Made by a program: the position numbers and the translations under genes. Source: Streptomyces sp. Je 1-332 (GTDB lineage: Bacteria > Actinomycetota > Actinomycetes > Streptomycetales > Streptomycetaceae). Taken from it: 64,000 nt of DNA. The notes below the pieces were generated by a model. That model ran no database searches. It was not told the origin of the DNA and saw nothing but the letters and a program-made list of their open reading frames with translations. Positions 35,420 to 44,807 of this stretch are shown in pieces; position 1 is the first letter of the stretch; every line of letters begins with the position of its first letter. The stretch is from contig NZ_CP160402.1 in NCBI RefSeq assembly GCF_040730185.1, positions 5,642,001 through 5,706,000 on the forward strand, in the 5' to 3' direction.

Positions 35420-37593
35420 GGTGTGGGTGACCCTCCGATCAACGGTGAGGACGGTCGCAGGACGCGAAGAATGTGCGCGGGCGCGCGGCCCGGCTCGAGG
35501 CGCACATAGTTGGTCCTGCCCCAGTGGTAGGTGTCGCCGGTGAGCTCGTCGCGCACCGGCACGGTCTCGTGCCAGTCAAGGCCGAGTTTCGGCATGTCCA
35601 ACGAGACCGTGGCCTCCTGGGTGTGGTGGGCGTCGAGGTTCACGACCACCAGAACCGTGTTCGATCCGTCCTTGTCCTGGGCCGTTTTCGAGTACGCGAT
35701 CACTGCTTCCTGGTCCGTGGGGTGGAAGTGCAGGCCACGCAGTTGCCGCAGGGCGGGGTTGGTGCGCCGCACGCGGTTCAGCGTGGTGATGAGGGGCGCG
35801 ATGGTGGCGCCGGTGCGCTCCGCCGACTCCCAGTCGCGGGGCCGCAGTTGGTACTTCTCCGAGTCCAGATACTCTTCGCTGCCCGCTTTCGCCGGGGCGT
35901 TCTCGCAGAGTTCGTACCCGCTGTACACGCCCCAGGTCGGCGCGAGCGTCGCGGCGAGCACCGCGCGGACCTCGAAGGCGGGGCGGCCACCGTTCTGCAG
36001 GTAGGCGTGCAGGATGTCCGGGGTGTTGACGAAGAAGTTCGGCCGGAGGTAGTGGGAGGTCTCGTCCGCCAACTCCTGTGCGTAGTCCGTCAGTTCTTTC
36101 TTCGTGTTGCGCCAGGTGAAGTACGTGTAGGACTGCTGGAAGCCGATGGCGGCGAGGGTGCGCATCATGGCCGGGCGGGTGAAGGCCTCCGCCAGGAAGA
36201 TGACGTCGGGGTCGGTGCGGTTGATGTCGCCGAGGACCTGCTCCCAGAAGGTGACCGGTTTGGTGTGCGGGTTGTCGACGCGGAAGATGCGCACGCCGTG
36301 GTCCATCCAGAACCGCAGCAGGCGTACGGTCTCGGCGATCAGGCCGGGCATGTCGCGGTCGAAGGCCAGGGGGTAGATGTCCTGGTACTTCTTGGGCGGG
36401 TTCTCCGCGTAGGCGATGCTGCCGTCGGCGCGGTGCTGGAACCACTCGGGGTGTTTGTTGACCCAGGGGTGGTCGGGGGAGCACTGCAGGGCGAAGTCCA
36501 GGGCGACTTCGAGGTGCAGGTCCTTGGCGCGGCGTACGAAGGCGTCGAAGTCGGCCAGGGTGCCCAGGTCGGGGTGGATCGCGTCGTGGCCGCCCTCGGG
36601 GGAGCCGATGGCCCAGGGCACGCCCACGTCGTGCGGGCCGGGGGACAGGGAGTTGTTGGGGCCCTTGCGGAAGGTGGTTCCGATGGGGTGGATCGGCGGC
36701 AGGTAGACGACGTCGAAGCCCATCGCGGCGATGGCCGGAAGCCGCTCGGCGGCGGTACGGAAGGTGCCCGACTTCGGGGCCTGGCCCTCGCGGACGACGG
36801 CGCCCTCCGAGCGCGGGAAGAACTCGTACCAGGAACCGAACAACGCCCGCTCCCGCTCCACCAGCAGCGGCAACCACTCGGACTCCGTGACGAGTTCGCG
36901 TAGCGGATGCTCGGCGAGGACCGCGTCCACCTCCGGGGTGAGAGCCGCGGCGAGGCGGGCGGCGGCGGGGCGTTCCGTGTCGCGCAGGGCCTTGGCGGCG
37001 GCGCGGAGTGTGGCGCGGCGGCCCTTGCTCGCCGGGGCGCCGGCAGCGGCACGTTCGTGCAGGCGGGCGCCTTCCTCCAGGACGAGTTCGGTGTCGATGC
37101 CCGCCGGTATCTTGATCTGCGCGTGGTCCCGCCACTGGGTGACGGGATCGCCCCACGCCTCGACGGCGAACGTCCAGCTCCCCTCGGCGTCCGGAGTGAC
37201 GTCCGCGCCCCATCGGTCGGTGCCGGGGGCAAGTTCGCGCATGGGTGTCCATGGCCCAAGGCGGCCTTCCGGGTCCCGCAGCACGACATTGGCGGCGACC
37301 GCCTCGTGCCCCTCGCGGAAGACGGTGGCGGTGACCTGGAACGTCTCGCCCACCACGGCTTTGGCGGGCCGCCGGCCGCCGTGGACGCGGGGCGCGATGT
37401 CGAGGACGGGTATGCGGCCGGTGAGGGGTGGGGGCGGCTGGTGCTGCGGGGGTTGCGGGTCCTGCGGGCCTCGCGGGTGCTGCTGTGATGCCGGGTCCTG
37501 CTGCGGTGCGTGGTCCTGCTGTGGCGCCGGGGGTTTGGGCACCTTGGTCGTGGCCTTTCCCGAGGGCTTCGCCGACGGGCGAGTTGAGGGCAT
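35416..37593 (-). CDS. glgE: Maltose-1-phosphate maltosyltransferase
   Basis: Extends alpha-1,4-glucan by two glucoses using maltose 1-phosphate. The 725 residues have the GH13_3 architecture: an N-terminal beta-sandwich (about 59-170), the helical insert domain S, and the barrel with [13 protein letters not shown] (nucleophile Asp440) and [11 protein letters not shown] (acid/base Glu469). Both catalytic residues are offset by 46 from the S. coelicolor GlgE numbering (394 and 423) as I recall it, so this protein has a 46-residue N-terminal extension. The extension is Gln/Pro-rich ([17 protein letters not shown]), probably disordered. GGAG precedes the ATG. First gene of the four-gene unit. 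Confidence 0.97.
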
Positions 37594-37871
37594 GACCGCT
37601 CCTGTCCGCGTTACATGAGTGGGGCGGATACGGGGGTGTGGAGGGGTTCAGCGACTGCGTGCCGCGCTTGTGGGGCCGTACTGAGCCGTGACTGACCGTA
37701 CTGAGCCGTGTGCGTACCGGGGGAGCCTTCCCCACAACTTCGGGTGGGCAATCGGCCGCATTGTTAACTACTGGTGCGTAAGGCCCCGAAAACAGGACGG
37801 CGCCCTATCGAGGGTGCTTCGGGATGGCGCCGGAGGCAAGTCCGCACCGCGCATGAGGGGTTACACACACA
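37594..37871 (-). promoter_or_regulatory. glgE upstream region with a 15-bp direct repeat
   Basis: This stretch holds no gene. CCGTACTGAGCCGTG occurs twice, at 37676-37690 and 37696-37710 (20-bp centre spacing, about two helical turns), 80-115 bp before the glgE start, where an activator or repressor could bind. A slightly AT-richer segment (GTTAACTACT, about 37764) lies further upstream. No promoter can be named with confidence. Confidence 0.4.
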
Positions 37872-37905
37872 GAACCGGCCCCGCCGTGCACGGCGGGGCC
37901 GGTTC
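37872..37905. terminator. Terminator after the subtilase gene
   Basis: A 34-bp perfect palindrome (15-bp stem, TGCA loop) begins GAACCGGCC and lies 17 bp beyond the subtilase stop on the minus strand. It would also isolate the glgE promoter from read-through. Confidence 0.85.
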
Positions 37906-37921
37906 CAGGGTGCCTTGTGCG

Positions 37922-39145
37922 CTACGGGTTGTTGACCTGCAGCAACTTGTTCGGGGAGCCGAGCCCCGCGCCCGTCACCTTGCCCGCCGCCGCCCGGTCG
38001 GACAGCGCCTTGCCCACCTCGGCGGGTGTGGCCGAGGGATGATCGGCGAGGTAGAGCGCCGCAGCGCCCGCCGCGTGCGGCGAGGCCATCGACGTACCCG
38101 AGATGGTGTGGGTGGCGGAGTCGTTCGTGTTCCACGCGGAGGCGATCCCGACGCCCGGCGCGAACAGGTCCAGGCTGCCGCCCCAGTTGGAGAAGCTCGC
38201 CCTCGCGTCCTTGACGTCACTCGCGCCCACCGTGACCGCTTCCTTCACGCGGGCCGGCGAGAACAGGAACGCGGGGAGCCCGTCGTTGCCCGCCGCCACC
38301 GTGTAAGTAACGCCCGAAGCAATCGAGTTGCGTACGGCAGCGTCCAGCTGGGCGTTGGCCGTGCCCCCGAGGCTGAGATTGGCGACGGCCGGCTTCTTCG
38401 CGTTCTTGGTCACCCAGTCGATGCCCGCGATGACCTGCGCGGTCGTCCCCGACCCCGCGTCGTCGAGCACCCGGACTCCCACGACGTCCGCCTTCTTGGC
38501 GACGCCGCGGCTCGCGCCCGCGACGGTCGCCGAGACGTGCGTACCGTGTCCGTTGCCGTCCTGCGCCGTCGCGTCGTCGTCGATGAAGTCCCAGCCGCTG
38601 CTCGCGCGCCCGCCGAAGTCCTGGTGCGAGGTGCGGATGCCGGTGTCGATGACGTACGCCGTCACGCCCTGACCTGCCGTATCGGGCCAGGTGTAGGACT
38701 TGTCGAGCGGAAGACCCTTCTGGTCGATCCGGTCGAGCCCCCAGGAGGGCGGATTCTTCTGGGTGTGGTCCAGGGACACGACGCTGTCCTGGACGACGGA
38801 GGCGACCCTGGAGTCGCCGGCGAGCTTCTTGGCCTGGTCCGAACCGGCCTGCACCGCATACCCGTTGAGCGCGGTGCTGTAGGTGTGACGTATTTGCGCC
38901 CCGTACTTCGAGGCGAGGCCCTTGCCCGCGTCGGACGGGGCCTCGGTCCCGCCCTTGAGCGTGACGATGTAACTTCCGCTGATGGAACCGGGCTCCCCGG
39001 CGCCGAGTATCTTCCCCAGCGGGGCATCGGCGGCATCGGCGGGAGCGGCGTGTGCGGGCAGCGTGCTGGCCGAAAGCACCGCCGCCGTGGTGGCGGCGGT
39101 GACGGCTCCGGCCCACCGCAGACGCTTCGTGCGCGACAGAGTCAT
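37922..39145 (-). CDS. Secreted subtilisin-like serine protease (S8)
   Basis: A 407-residue preproprotease. Signal peptide about 1-34 (STLPAHAAP), then an I9-type propeptide (about 55-130, SYIVTLKGG...VASVVQDSVVSL) that acts as inhibitor and chaperone. The catalytic domain carries Asp167 (VIDTGI), His200 (NGHGTHVSATVAG), oxyanion Asn287 (AAGND) and Ser352 (SGTSMASPHAAGAAAL). No C-terminal accessory domain is present. The start at 39145 has GGGAAACC upstream; the open frame extends further back but without a signal-like N-terminus. It is a proteinase K-like general protease. Confidence 0.95.
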   Translation of the reverse strand: MTLSRTKRLRWAGAVTAATTAAVLSASTLPAHAAPADAADAPLGKILGAGEPGSISGSYIVTLKGGTEAPSDAGKGLASKYGAQIRHTYSTALNGYAVQAGSDQAKKLAGDSRVASVVQDSVVSLDHTQKNPPSWGLDRIDQKGLPLDKSYTWPDTAGQGVTAYVIDTGIRTSHQDFGGRASSGWDFIDDDATAQDGNGHGTHVSATVAGASRGVAKKADVVGVRVLDDAGSGTTAQVIAGIDWVTKNAKKPAVANLSLGGTANAQLDAAVRNSIASGVTYTVAAGNDGLPAFLFSPARVKEAVTVGASDVKDARASFSNWGGSLDLFAPGVGIASAWNTNDSATHTISGTSMASPHAAGAAALYLADHPSATPAEVGKALSDRAAAGKVTGAGLGSPNKLLQVNNP

Positions 39146-39442
39146 ACGCTGGTTTCCCTCCCCAACTTGACGTGCGACTCGCGGAGTTGGAGCGGTCTGT
39201 GCCGGATTCCCCGTAACCTCCGCGAGCGCCACTTGGCAGCCTCTCGTGCGGCGTGAGGCCCAACAAGACCACACGGCGTGGGGGAATCGGCCATACCGCC
39301 CGTGGGGGTGCTGTGATGGTTGCGCCGATTTCCGGACGGATTCAGGACGCCTGCGATAGGTGCGGGTCCACGGGGTGACCGTCGGCAGTTGGACGTCCGA
39401 TTCCCGCCGGTGGACCGGCGGGGAAGCGGCCAGGCTGACGGC

Positions 39443-39886
39443 ATGACCACCGAGCACGAAACGTCCGCGCACGACTCCCTGTCCGTCCTGACCGGCATGT
39501 ACGAGGCGGAGTCCCGCTACCTGGCGGCCGGCGGCCCGGGCAGCGCCTCGTTCGACCTGCTGGCCCCCTTCTTCGCCCCCGACGTCGTGATGCACCAGGC
39601 ACGGGCGCTCCCGTACGGAGGCACATGGCGCGGCCACGACGGCATGGCCCGCTTCCTCCGAGCCATGGCCGAGGCGTGGGAATCCTTCGAGATCGGCGAA
39701 CAGGATTTCCTGGCCACGGGCGAGACGGCGGTGATCCACACCCAGGTCCGCGCGAGGGCCCGCGCCACGGGGCGCGAACTCGCCTTCCCCGTGCTCCAGA
39801 CGATCACGGTGCGGGAGGGGCGGATCACGGAGGTGCGGCCGTTCTACTGGGATACGGCGGCGATCGTGGCGGCTATGACGCCATAG
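39443..39886 (+). CDS. SnoaL-like / NTF2-fold polyketide-cyclase-family protein
   Basis: A 147-residue protein of the NTF2-like cone fold: LLAPFFAPDVVMHQARALPYGGTWRGHDGMARFLRAMAEAW and the closing strands VLQTITVREGRITEVRPFYWDTAAI. Such proteins bind or isomerise small molecules, and the family name does not prove cyclase activity. The start is ATG 39443; the longer upstream frame has no homology. No biosynthetic genes are near, so a stand-alone detoxification or unknown role is more likely. It converges with the kinase gene that ends 22 bp later. Confidence 0.8.
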   Translation: MTTEHETSAHDSLSVLTGMYEAESRYLAAGGPGSASFDLLAPFFAPDVVMHQARALPYGGTWRGHDGMARFLRAMAEAWESFEIGEQDFLATGETAVIHTQVRARARATGRELAFPVLQTITVREGRITEVRPFYWDTAAIVAAMTP

Positions 39887-39907
39887 GGGGCAGATGCCCC
39901 ACCGATG

Positions 39908-42136
39908 TCACAGGGCACGGCCCGAGACGAAGCGGCCCTCCGTGGACTCGGCGAAGACGGCGCCTCCCAGATAGAGCGGAGTGATCAGCTCCACGCCGTC
40001 GAGCCTCGTCGTGTCGGTGAGCGGGACCGTCCGCTGGGTGATGTTCTCCGCGTCGCCGTTGAGCGGCACGGTGTAGATCTCGTAGGTACCCGCTGCCAGA
40101 AGCCGGTCCCTGGAGAGGGCGAGGGCCGTTGGGGCACCCCGAGCTGGGAGGTCCCAGAGTTTCTCACCGGACCTCCACGCGTACGCGGTGAAGCGCTGGG
40201 CGATGTCGGCGCGCGGATTGCTGTTGGCGATGACCAGGACGTCCGCGTCACCGACGACCGGGGCCACGTCGGGCTTCACCGCGCCCACCGTGCGGCGGAC
40301 GGCGAGCGTCTTCGGGTCGAGGTCGCTCACTCCGCCCCGCCCCGCGGACCAGCACAGCACCGATCCGTCATGGCCCATGAGATCACCGCACCGAGGGCGG
40401 TCCACACGGGCCGTCTCGTGACCGTTCGTGGTGGACAGGGCGATGACACCGCCCCCGTCCAGCGCCGTGTACACCGTGCCGTCCCGAGCGAGCAGGGTGC
40501 CCGCCGTCCTGGCGTCGACGGTGGTCTCCCACAGCTGCTCGCCCGTCGTCGCACGCCGGGCCCGGACCGTGGTGGTGGACGGGGCGCCGCGCGGTATGGA
40601 CTCGGCGGTGTAGAGGACGCCTTCGGCATACGTGAGAGAGGTCAGCTCCTTGCCCCGGGGGACCGCACGACGCCACTGCTCGTCACCCCGCTCCAGACCG
40701 ACGCCGAGTACACCCAGGGAGCTGGGTACGTAGACACGCTCGCCATCCGCCTCCGGAGGGATCCGCCGCGTGCTCTTCGGTTTGCCCGGGAACCCGGGGG
40801 CCTTCCACCGGTCACCGCCGGTCCTCGCGTCCAGAGCCGTCGTCGCACCCTGCCCATCCCGGCACACCAGGGTGGACCGTGCGAGGACACAGCCCCGGCC
40901 CGCACCATCCGCACCCCCACGTTTCTCGCGGGACCAGGGCTGCCAGCCGTCGGGGCGCGCGGAGCCGTTGACCGCCGAGGGGCCCAACTCGCCAGTGTGA
41001 CCCCGGTTTCCGTACGTCGCGACCACCGAAGCCCCGGTTGAAGTGGTACCGGAGGGCTTCGGCTCCCGCGCCTCCGGGCGGCTCGCGGGGCCCTGGGACA
41101 GCACGAACACCACGGCGGTCACCGCCGCCACGGCAGCTCCCGCGGCAACGATCCACGGCCGGCGCCGACGGTGCGGGGCCGACGGGGCGATGGCGACCGG
41201 GGCCGTCGGCGGCTCGCCCGGCATCGTCGGGACGTACGAGTCGGCCGGCTCGAACTCCGCCGCGGCCGAGCGGTACTCGGCGAACAGCGAAAGGACGCCC
41301 GACGGCCACGGAAAGCGAGCGGTGTCGGCGTCGGCCAGGCGCTCGGCCAAAGCCATGGGCGCGGGGCGCAGGGCTGGGTCGAGGTGCAGACACTCGGCGA
41401 TGAGGCCGCGCAGCTCGTGCGGAACCCGGGAGAGGTCCGCGTCGCCCCGCGAGATGCGGAAGATGACCGAGGCGAGCTCCGGATCGTCGAACGGACCGCG
41501 GCCCGTAGCCGCATGACACAGGATCGCACCGAGCGAGAACACGTCGGACGCGGGCACGACCGCGTGCGAGCCCTCGATCTGCTCCGGAGCCATGAACCCG
41601 GGAGTGCCCACGAGCATGCCCGTCATCGTCAGGGCCGTCGCCTCGAAGGCCTGCGCGATGCCGAAGTCGATCAGACGGGGACCTTCGGGAGTGAGAAGTA
41701 CGTTGCCGGGCTTCAGGTCGCGGTGCAGGACCCGCGCCGCATGCACGGCCGTGAGTGCCTTGGCGAGACCCGCGCCCAGCGCGCGGACCGCGTCCACCGG
41801 CAGCGGACCGCAGCGGGCGACCGTGTCGGCGAGGGAAGGACCGGGCACGTACTCCGTCGCGAGCCAGGGGAGCCGGGCGTTCGCGTCTCCGTCCAGGAGG
41901 GCGGCCGTGTAGGGGCCGGTGACCGCGCGGGCGGCCGCCATCTCCCGTCGGAAACGGACACGGAACGCGTCGTCGAGGTCCAGGTCGAGTTCGGGCCGTA
42001 CGGCTTTGAGGGCGACGAGCCCTCCCTGCTCCCGCCGAGCGAGGAAGACCTCGCCCATACCGCCCGCACCGATCCCGGCCAGAAGCCGGTAGGGACCGAT
42101 ATGGCGGGCGGAACCAGGTGGCAGGGGCGTGAGCAT
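39908..42136 (-). CDS. Membrane Ser/Thr protein kinase with beta-propeller (PQQ-like) sensor
   Basis: A 742-residue Hanks-type kinase. Gly loop GIGAGGMGEV (21-30), catalytic Lys44 (VALKAV), HRDLKPGNVLL with Asp140, DFGIA with Asp157, and the activation/APE segment GTPGFMAPEQIEG. One membrane helix (about 325-345) follows a Pro-rich linker. The extracellular ~390 residues repeat Gly-, Trp- and Leu-rich blades (VCRDGQGATTALDARTGGDRWKA, EQLWETTVDA, VYTALDGGGVIAL) typical of PQQ-type eight-bladed propellers. It is 33 bp downstream of a paralogous kinase and is probably cotranscribed with it. Confidence 0.92.
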   Translation of the reverse strand: MLTPLPPGSARHIGPYRLLAGIGAGGMGEVFLARREQGGLVALKAVRPELDLDLDDAFRVRFRREMAAARAVTGPYTAALLDGDANARLPWLATEYVPGPSLADTVARCGPLPVDAVRALGAGLAKALTAVHAARVLHRDLKPGNVLLTPEGPRLIDFGIAQAFEATALTMTGMLVGTPGFMAPEQIEGSHAVVPASDVFSLGAILCHAATGRGPFDDPELASVIFRISRGDADLSRVPHELRGLIAECLHLDPALRPAPMALAERLADADTARFPWPSGVLSLFAEYRSAAAEFEPADSYVPTMPGEPPTAPVAIAPSAPHRRRRPWIVAAGAAVAAVTAVVFVLSQGPASRPEAREPKPSGTTSTGASVVATYGNRGHTGELGPSAVNGSARPDGWQPWSREKRGGADGAGRGCVLARSTLVCRDGQGATTALDARTGGDRWKAPGFPGKPKSTRRIPPEADGERVYVPSSLGVLGVGLERGDEQWRRAVPRGKELTSLTYAEGVLYTAESIPRGAPSTTTVRARRATTGEQLWETTVDARTAGTLLARDGTVYTALDGGGVIALSTTNGHETARVDRPRCGDLMGHDGSVLCWSAGRGGVSDLDPKTLAVRRTVGAVKPDVAPVVGDADVLVIANSNPRADIAQRFTAYAWRSGEKLWDLPARGAPTALALSRDRLLAAGTYEIYTVPLNGDAENITQRTVPLTDTTRLDGVELITPLYLGGAVFAESTEGRFVSGRAL

Positions 42137-42169
42137 GCGAATCCTCAGGGCGATGTGTGGCTTTGTCGG

Positions 42170-44617
42170 CTAGGGCAGGACGCCGTTCACGTTCGGCGGT
42201 GCCTCCGCCCGGTCGCCCGGCGCGCCGGGCACGGGGTGCCGGACGGGCTTTGCGTCACCGGCGCCGAGCGGCAGGGTGTAGAGCGCCTCGCTGTCCGCGT
42301 AGACGATGCGGCCGCCGACGACCAGCGGTGCGGAGGACGGGATGTTCCCCTCGGGGAGCTTCGCCGAACGCCGGAGCAGGCCGGTGCTCTTGTCGTTGAC
42401 GATCACGCTGTGCCGTACGGGATCGACGGCCACCGCGAGGGTGCGGTCCGTGGCCGTCGGAGCGGGAGCCTCTATGGGGTCCTTGGGCGTGGGATAGCGG
42501 AAGGGCCTGCCGGCCTCACCCAGGGTGCGGGGGTCGAGCCGCAGCACCTGCACGCGGGGCTTCGGACCGTCCTCGGAGCCGCCGCCGACGGGGGTGGTGC
42601 ACAGCACGTCCTTCTCACCCGCGAGCACCGTCCCGCATTCGTTCCTGAACTGTCCGAGGAGATCGCCGGTTCGTGCGTCGTACGCCGCGAGGCCCTTCTC
42701 CTCGTCCGCGTAGACGACTCCGTCGCGCAGGGCCCGCATCTTGAACCGATGGACGTCGACCTGGGCCTCCAACGGCTTGCCCAGGTCCTCGTGCCACAGC
42801 GGCTTGCCGCCGTCGATGTCGTAGGCGTGCAGGGAGGCCCTCGCGCCCTCGTTGAGGTACGACTCCTCTGCGCCGACCAGAAGGACATCATCGTCCAGGA
42901 GCGGCCGGAGCGTGAACGCGCCGGCTCCGTCCGGGCGTGGGGCGTCCCACAGGACATCGCCCGTCGTGGAGTCACGCACCTGAAGGACGCCGTCATGGGC
43001 GATGACCGCCTTGCCGCCGCGGACCTGTGGTTCGAGGCGGTCGCCGGGCATGAAGAAGGCGCCGCCCGGACCGTAGTACGCCTCGTCGAGGCCGCCCTCC
43101 GGGTCGATCTTCCCGGACCTCCACAGCCGCTTGCCGTTGCTCGCGCTCACCGCCTCGTACGTGCCGTTCGTCAGCAGGCAGACGATGGCCGCGCTGTCGG
43201 CGGCGCAACTCATGGGGGAGTGGCTCAGTTGGCCCTGCCACTTCTTCCAGCCCTTGGGGCGCTGGGCGGCCGTCTGTGCCACGACCCCGGAACGGTCCGC
43301 CGTGCCTTCCCCGTCGACACCTGCCCGCTTGGCCAGCTTCCTGGCGGCGGCCGGGTCGGTCGGCCCCGGATCGACCCTGCCCGGCGCCGCCGATGCACTG
43401 CCTCCGGGCCCGTCCCGCCAGGGGCCCCACACGGCAAGCGCCCCGCCGAGCGAGCCCGCCACCACGGCCAGGGCGATCGCGCCGAGAAGTACGGGCCGCA
43501 CCCGGCGCCGGGGCGGGGCCGGCGGCGACCCGCTCATCGTCGGCAGCTGATGCAGGCCGAAGGGGTCGGGCGCCCCAGGTGCGGTGACCGGATGCCCCGG
43601 AGCGGTGACCGGATGTCCCGGAGCAGTGGCGGGGCCGCCCTGAGCCGTTGCCGGGTGCCCTGCCTCCGGTTCCGGCCAGAGTGGCACCGGGAGCAATGGC
43701 TGACCCGAAGCGCACAGCTGCGCCACGTCCCGCCGCGCCTCACTCACCGCGTCCCGCACAGTCCGCGGCCACTCCGCGTCCGTCGCCGCGTCCCGCAGGC
43801 GCGCGAATCGCTCGGCGACCTCCGCCGCGTCCGGCCGCTCGCCCGGATCACGTACGAGGCAGGCCGAAAGAACATTCCGCAACTCCGCCGGCATCGCGCC
43901 CAGGTCGGCATCGGCGCGCGAGACCCGGTACAGCACGGCTGCCATCGGGCCGTCCCCGAAGGGGTCCCGCCCCGTCACCGCGTAGGTGAGCACCGAGGCC
44001 AGGCAGAAGACGTCCGATGCCGCCACCACATGCCTGCCACCCGCCACATGCTCCGGCGACATGAAGCCCGGCGTGCCGACGAGCAGGCCCGAGCGGGTCA
44101 TGGTCGTGGCGGCCTGCACGCGGGCCACGCCGAAGTCGATCAGCTTGGGGCCGTCCTGGCCGAGCAGTACGTTGCCCGGCTTGAGGTCGCGGTGCAGGGC
44201 GCCCGCCGCGTGCACCGCGGTCAGCGCCCGCGCCACACCCGCGCCGAGCGCGGCGACCGCGCCCGCCGGCAGCGGACCGTGCCGGCGCACGGCCTCCGAA
44301 AGGGTGGGCCCGGGTATGTACTCCGTGGCCAGCCACGGCACTTCCCCCTCGGCCTCGCTCGCCACCAGCCGCGCCACGAACGGGCTGTCGACGGAAGCCG
44401 CCACCTCCGCCTCACGCCGAAAGCGCCGTCGGAACATGTCGTCCGTCGCCAGTTCGTTCCGGATGGCCTTGACCGCGACGAGGTCCTCGGGCCCGAAGGC
44501 TGCACCATTCCCGGGGTGGGCCAGAAAGACCTCGCCCATCCCGCCCGCCCCGAGCCGGGCCAGCGTCACATACGGCCCGATCCGCCTGGGTGAAGCATCC
44601 CGCAACTGGCCGATCAT
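42170..44617 (-). CDS. Second membrane Ser/Thr protein kinase with beta-propeller sensor
   Basis: An 815-residue paralogue of the neighbouring kinase. Gly loop RLGAGGMGEV, Lys50 (VAVKAI), LHRDLKPGNVLL, DFGVARV and GTPGFMSPEHVAG. Between the kinase domain and the membrane helix (about 372-392) a linker holds short repeats (GHPVTAPG, GGPATAPG) encoded by 24-bp DNA repeats near 43570-43630. The propeller follows (WDAPRPDGAGAFTL, KPLWHEDLG, DLLGQFRNECGTV). It is the first gene of the two-kinase unit and divergent from glgP. The two may phosphorylate each other or share targets; no target is indicated. Confidence 0.92.
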   Translation of the reverse strand: MIGQLRDASPRRIGPYVTLARLGAGGMGEVFLAHPGNGAAFGPEDLVAVKAIRNELATDDMFRRRFRREAEVAASVDSPFVARLVASEAEGEVPWLATEYIPGPTLSEAVRRHGPLPAGAVAALGAGVARALTAVHAAGALHRDLKPGNVLLGQDGPKLIDFGVARVQAATTMTRSGLLVGTPGFMSPEHVAGGRHVVAASDVFCLASVLTYAVTGRDPFGDGPMAAVLYRVSRADADLGAMPAELRNVLSACLVRDPGERPDAAEVAERFARLRDAATDAEWPRTVRDAVSEARRDVAQLCASGQPLLPVPLWPEPEAGHPATAQGGPATAPGHPVTAPGHPVTAPGAPDPFGLHQLPTMSGSPPAPPRRRVRPVLLGAIALAVVAGSLGGALAVWGPWRDGPGGSASAAPGRVDPGPTDPAAARKLAKRAGVDGEGTADRSGVVAQTAAQRPKGWKKWQGQLSHSPMSCAADSAAIVCLLTNGTYEAVSASNGKRLWRSGKIDPEGGLDEAYYGPGGAFFMPGDRLEPQVRGGKAVIAHDGVLQVRDSTTGDVLWDAPRPDGAGAFTLRPLLDDDVLLVGAEESYLNEGARASLHAYDIDGGKPLWHEDLGKPLEAQVDVHRFKMRALRDGVVYADEEKGLAAYDARTGDLLGQFRNECGTVLAGEKDVLCTTPVGGGSEDGPKPRVQVLRLDPRTLGEAGRPFRYPTPKDPIEAPAPTATDRTLAVAVDPVRHSVIVNDKSTGLLRRSAKLPEGNIPSSAPLVVGGRIVYADSEALYTLPLGAGDAKPVRHPVPGAPGDRAEAPPNVNGVLP

Positions 44618-44807
44618 GCGCCCTGTCCCCCGTTGCCCCCGTCAACATCCCTGACGCCGGGTCACGTTACCCCCACGCGGCGCCGTGCTCCCCGTGCGCC
44701 GTGGTGACAGCGGCGGCGCACCGCTAACGTCTGTGCGGTACGGCGATACGCGAGGTACGAAAGCCCTGCATACGCCCCGTCAGACGCTACGGCAGAGGTG
44801 CACCGTG

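Noticed and set aside
37922..39739. Longer 605-residue subtilase start
   Set aside because: Residues before 39145 have no signal peptide or homology and run antisense into the SnoaL-like gene. The start at 39145 gives a normal preproprotein.
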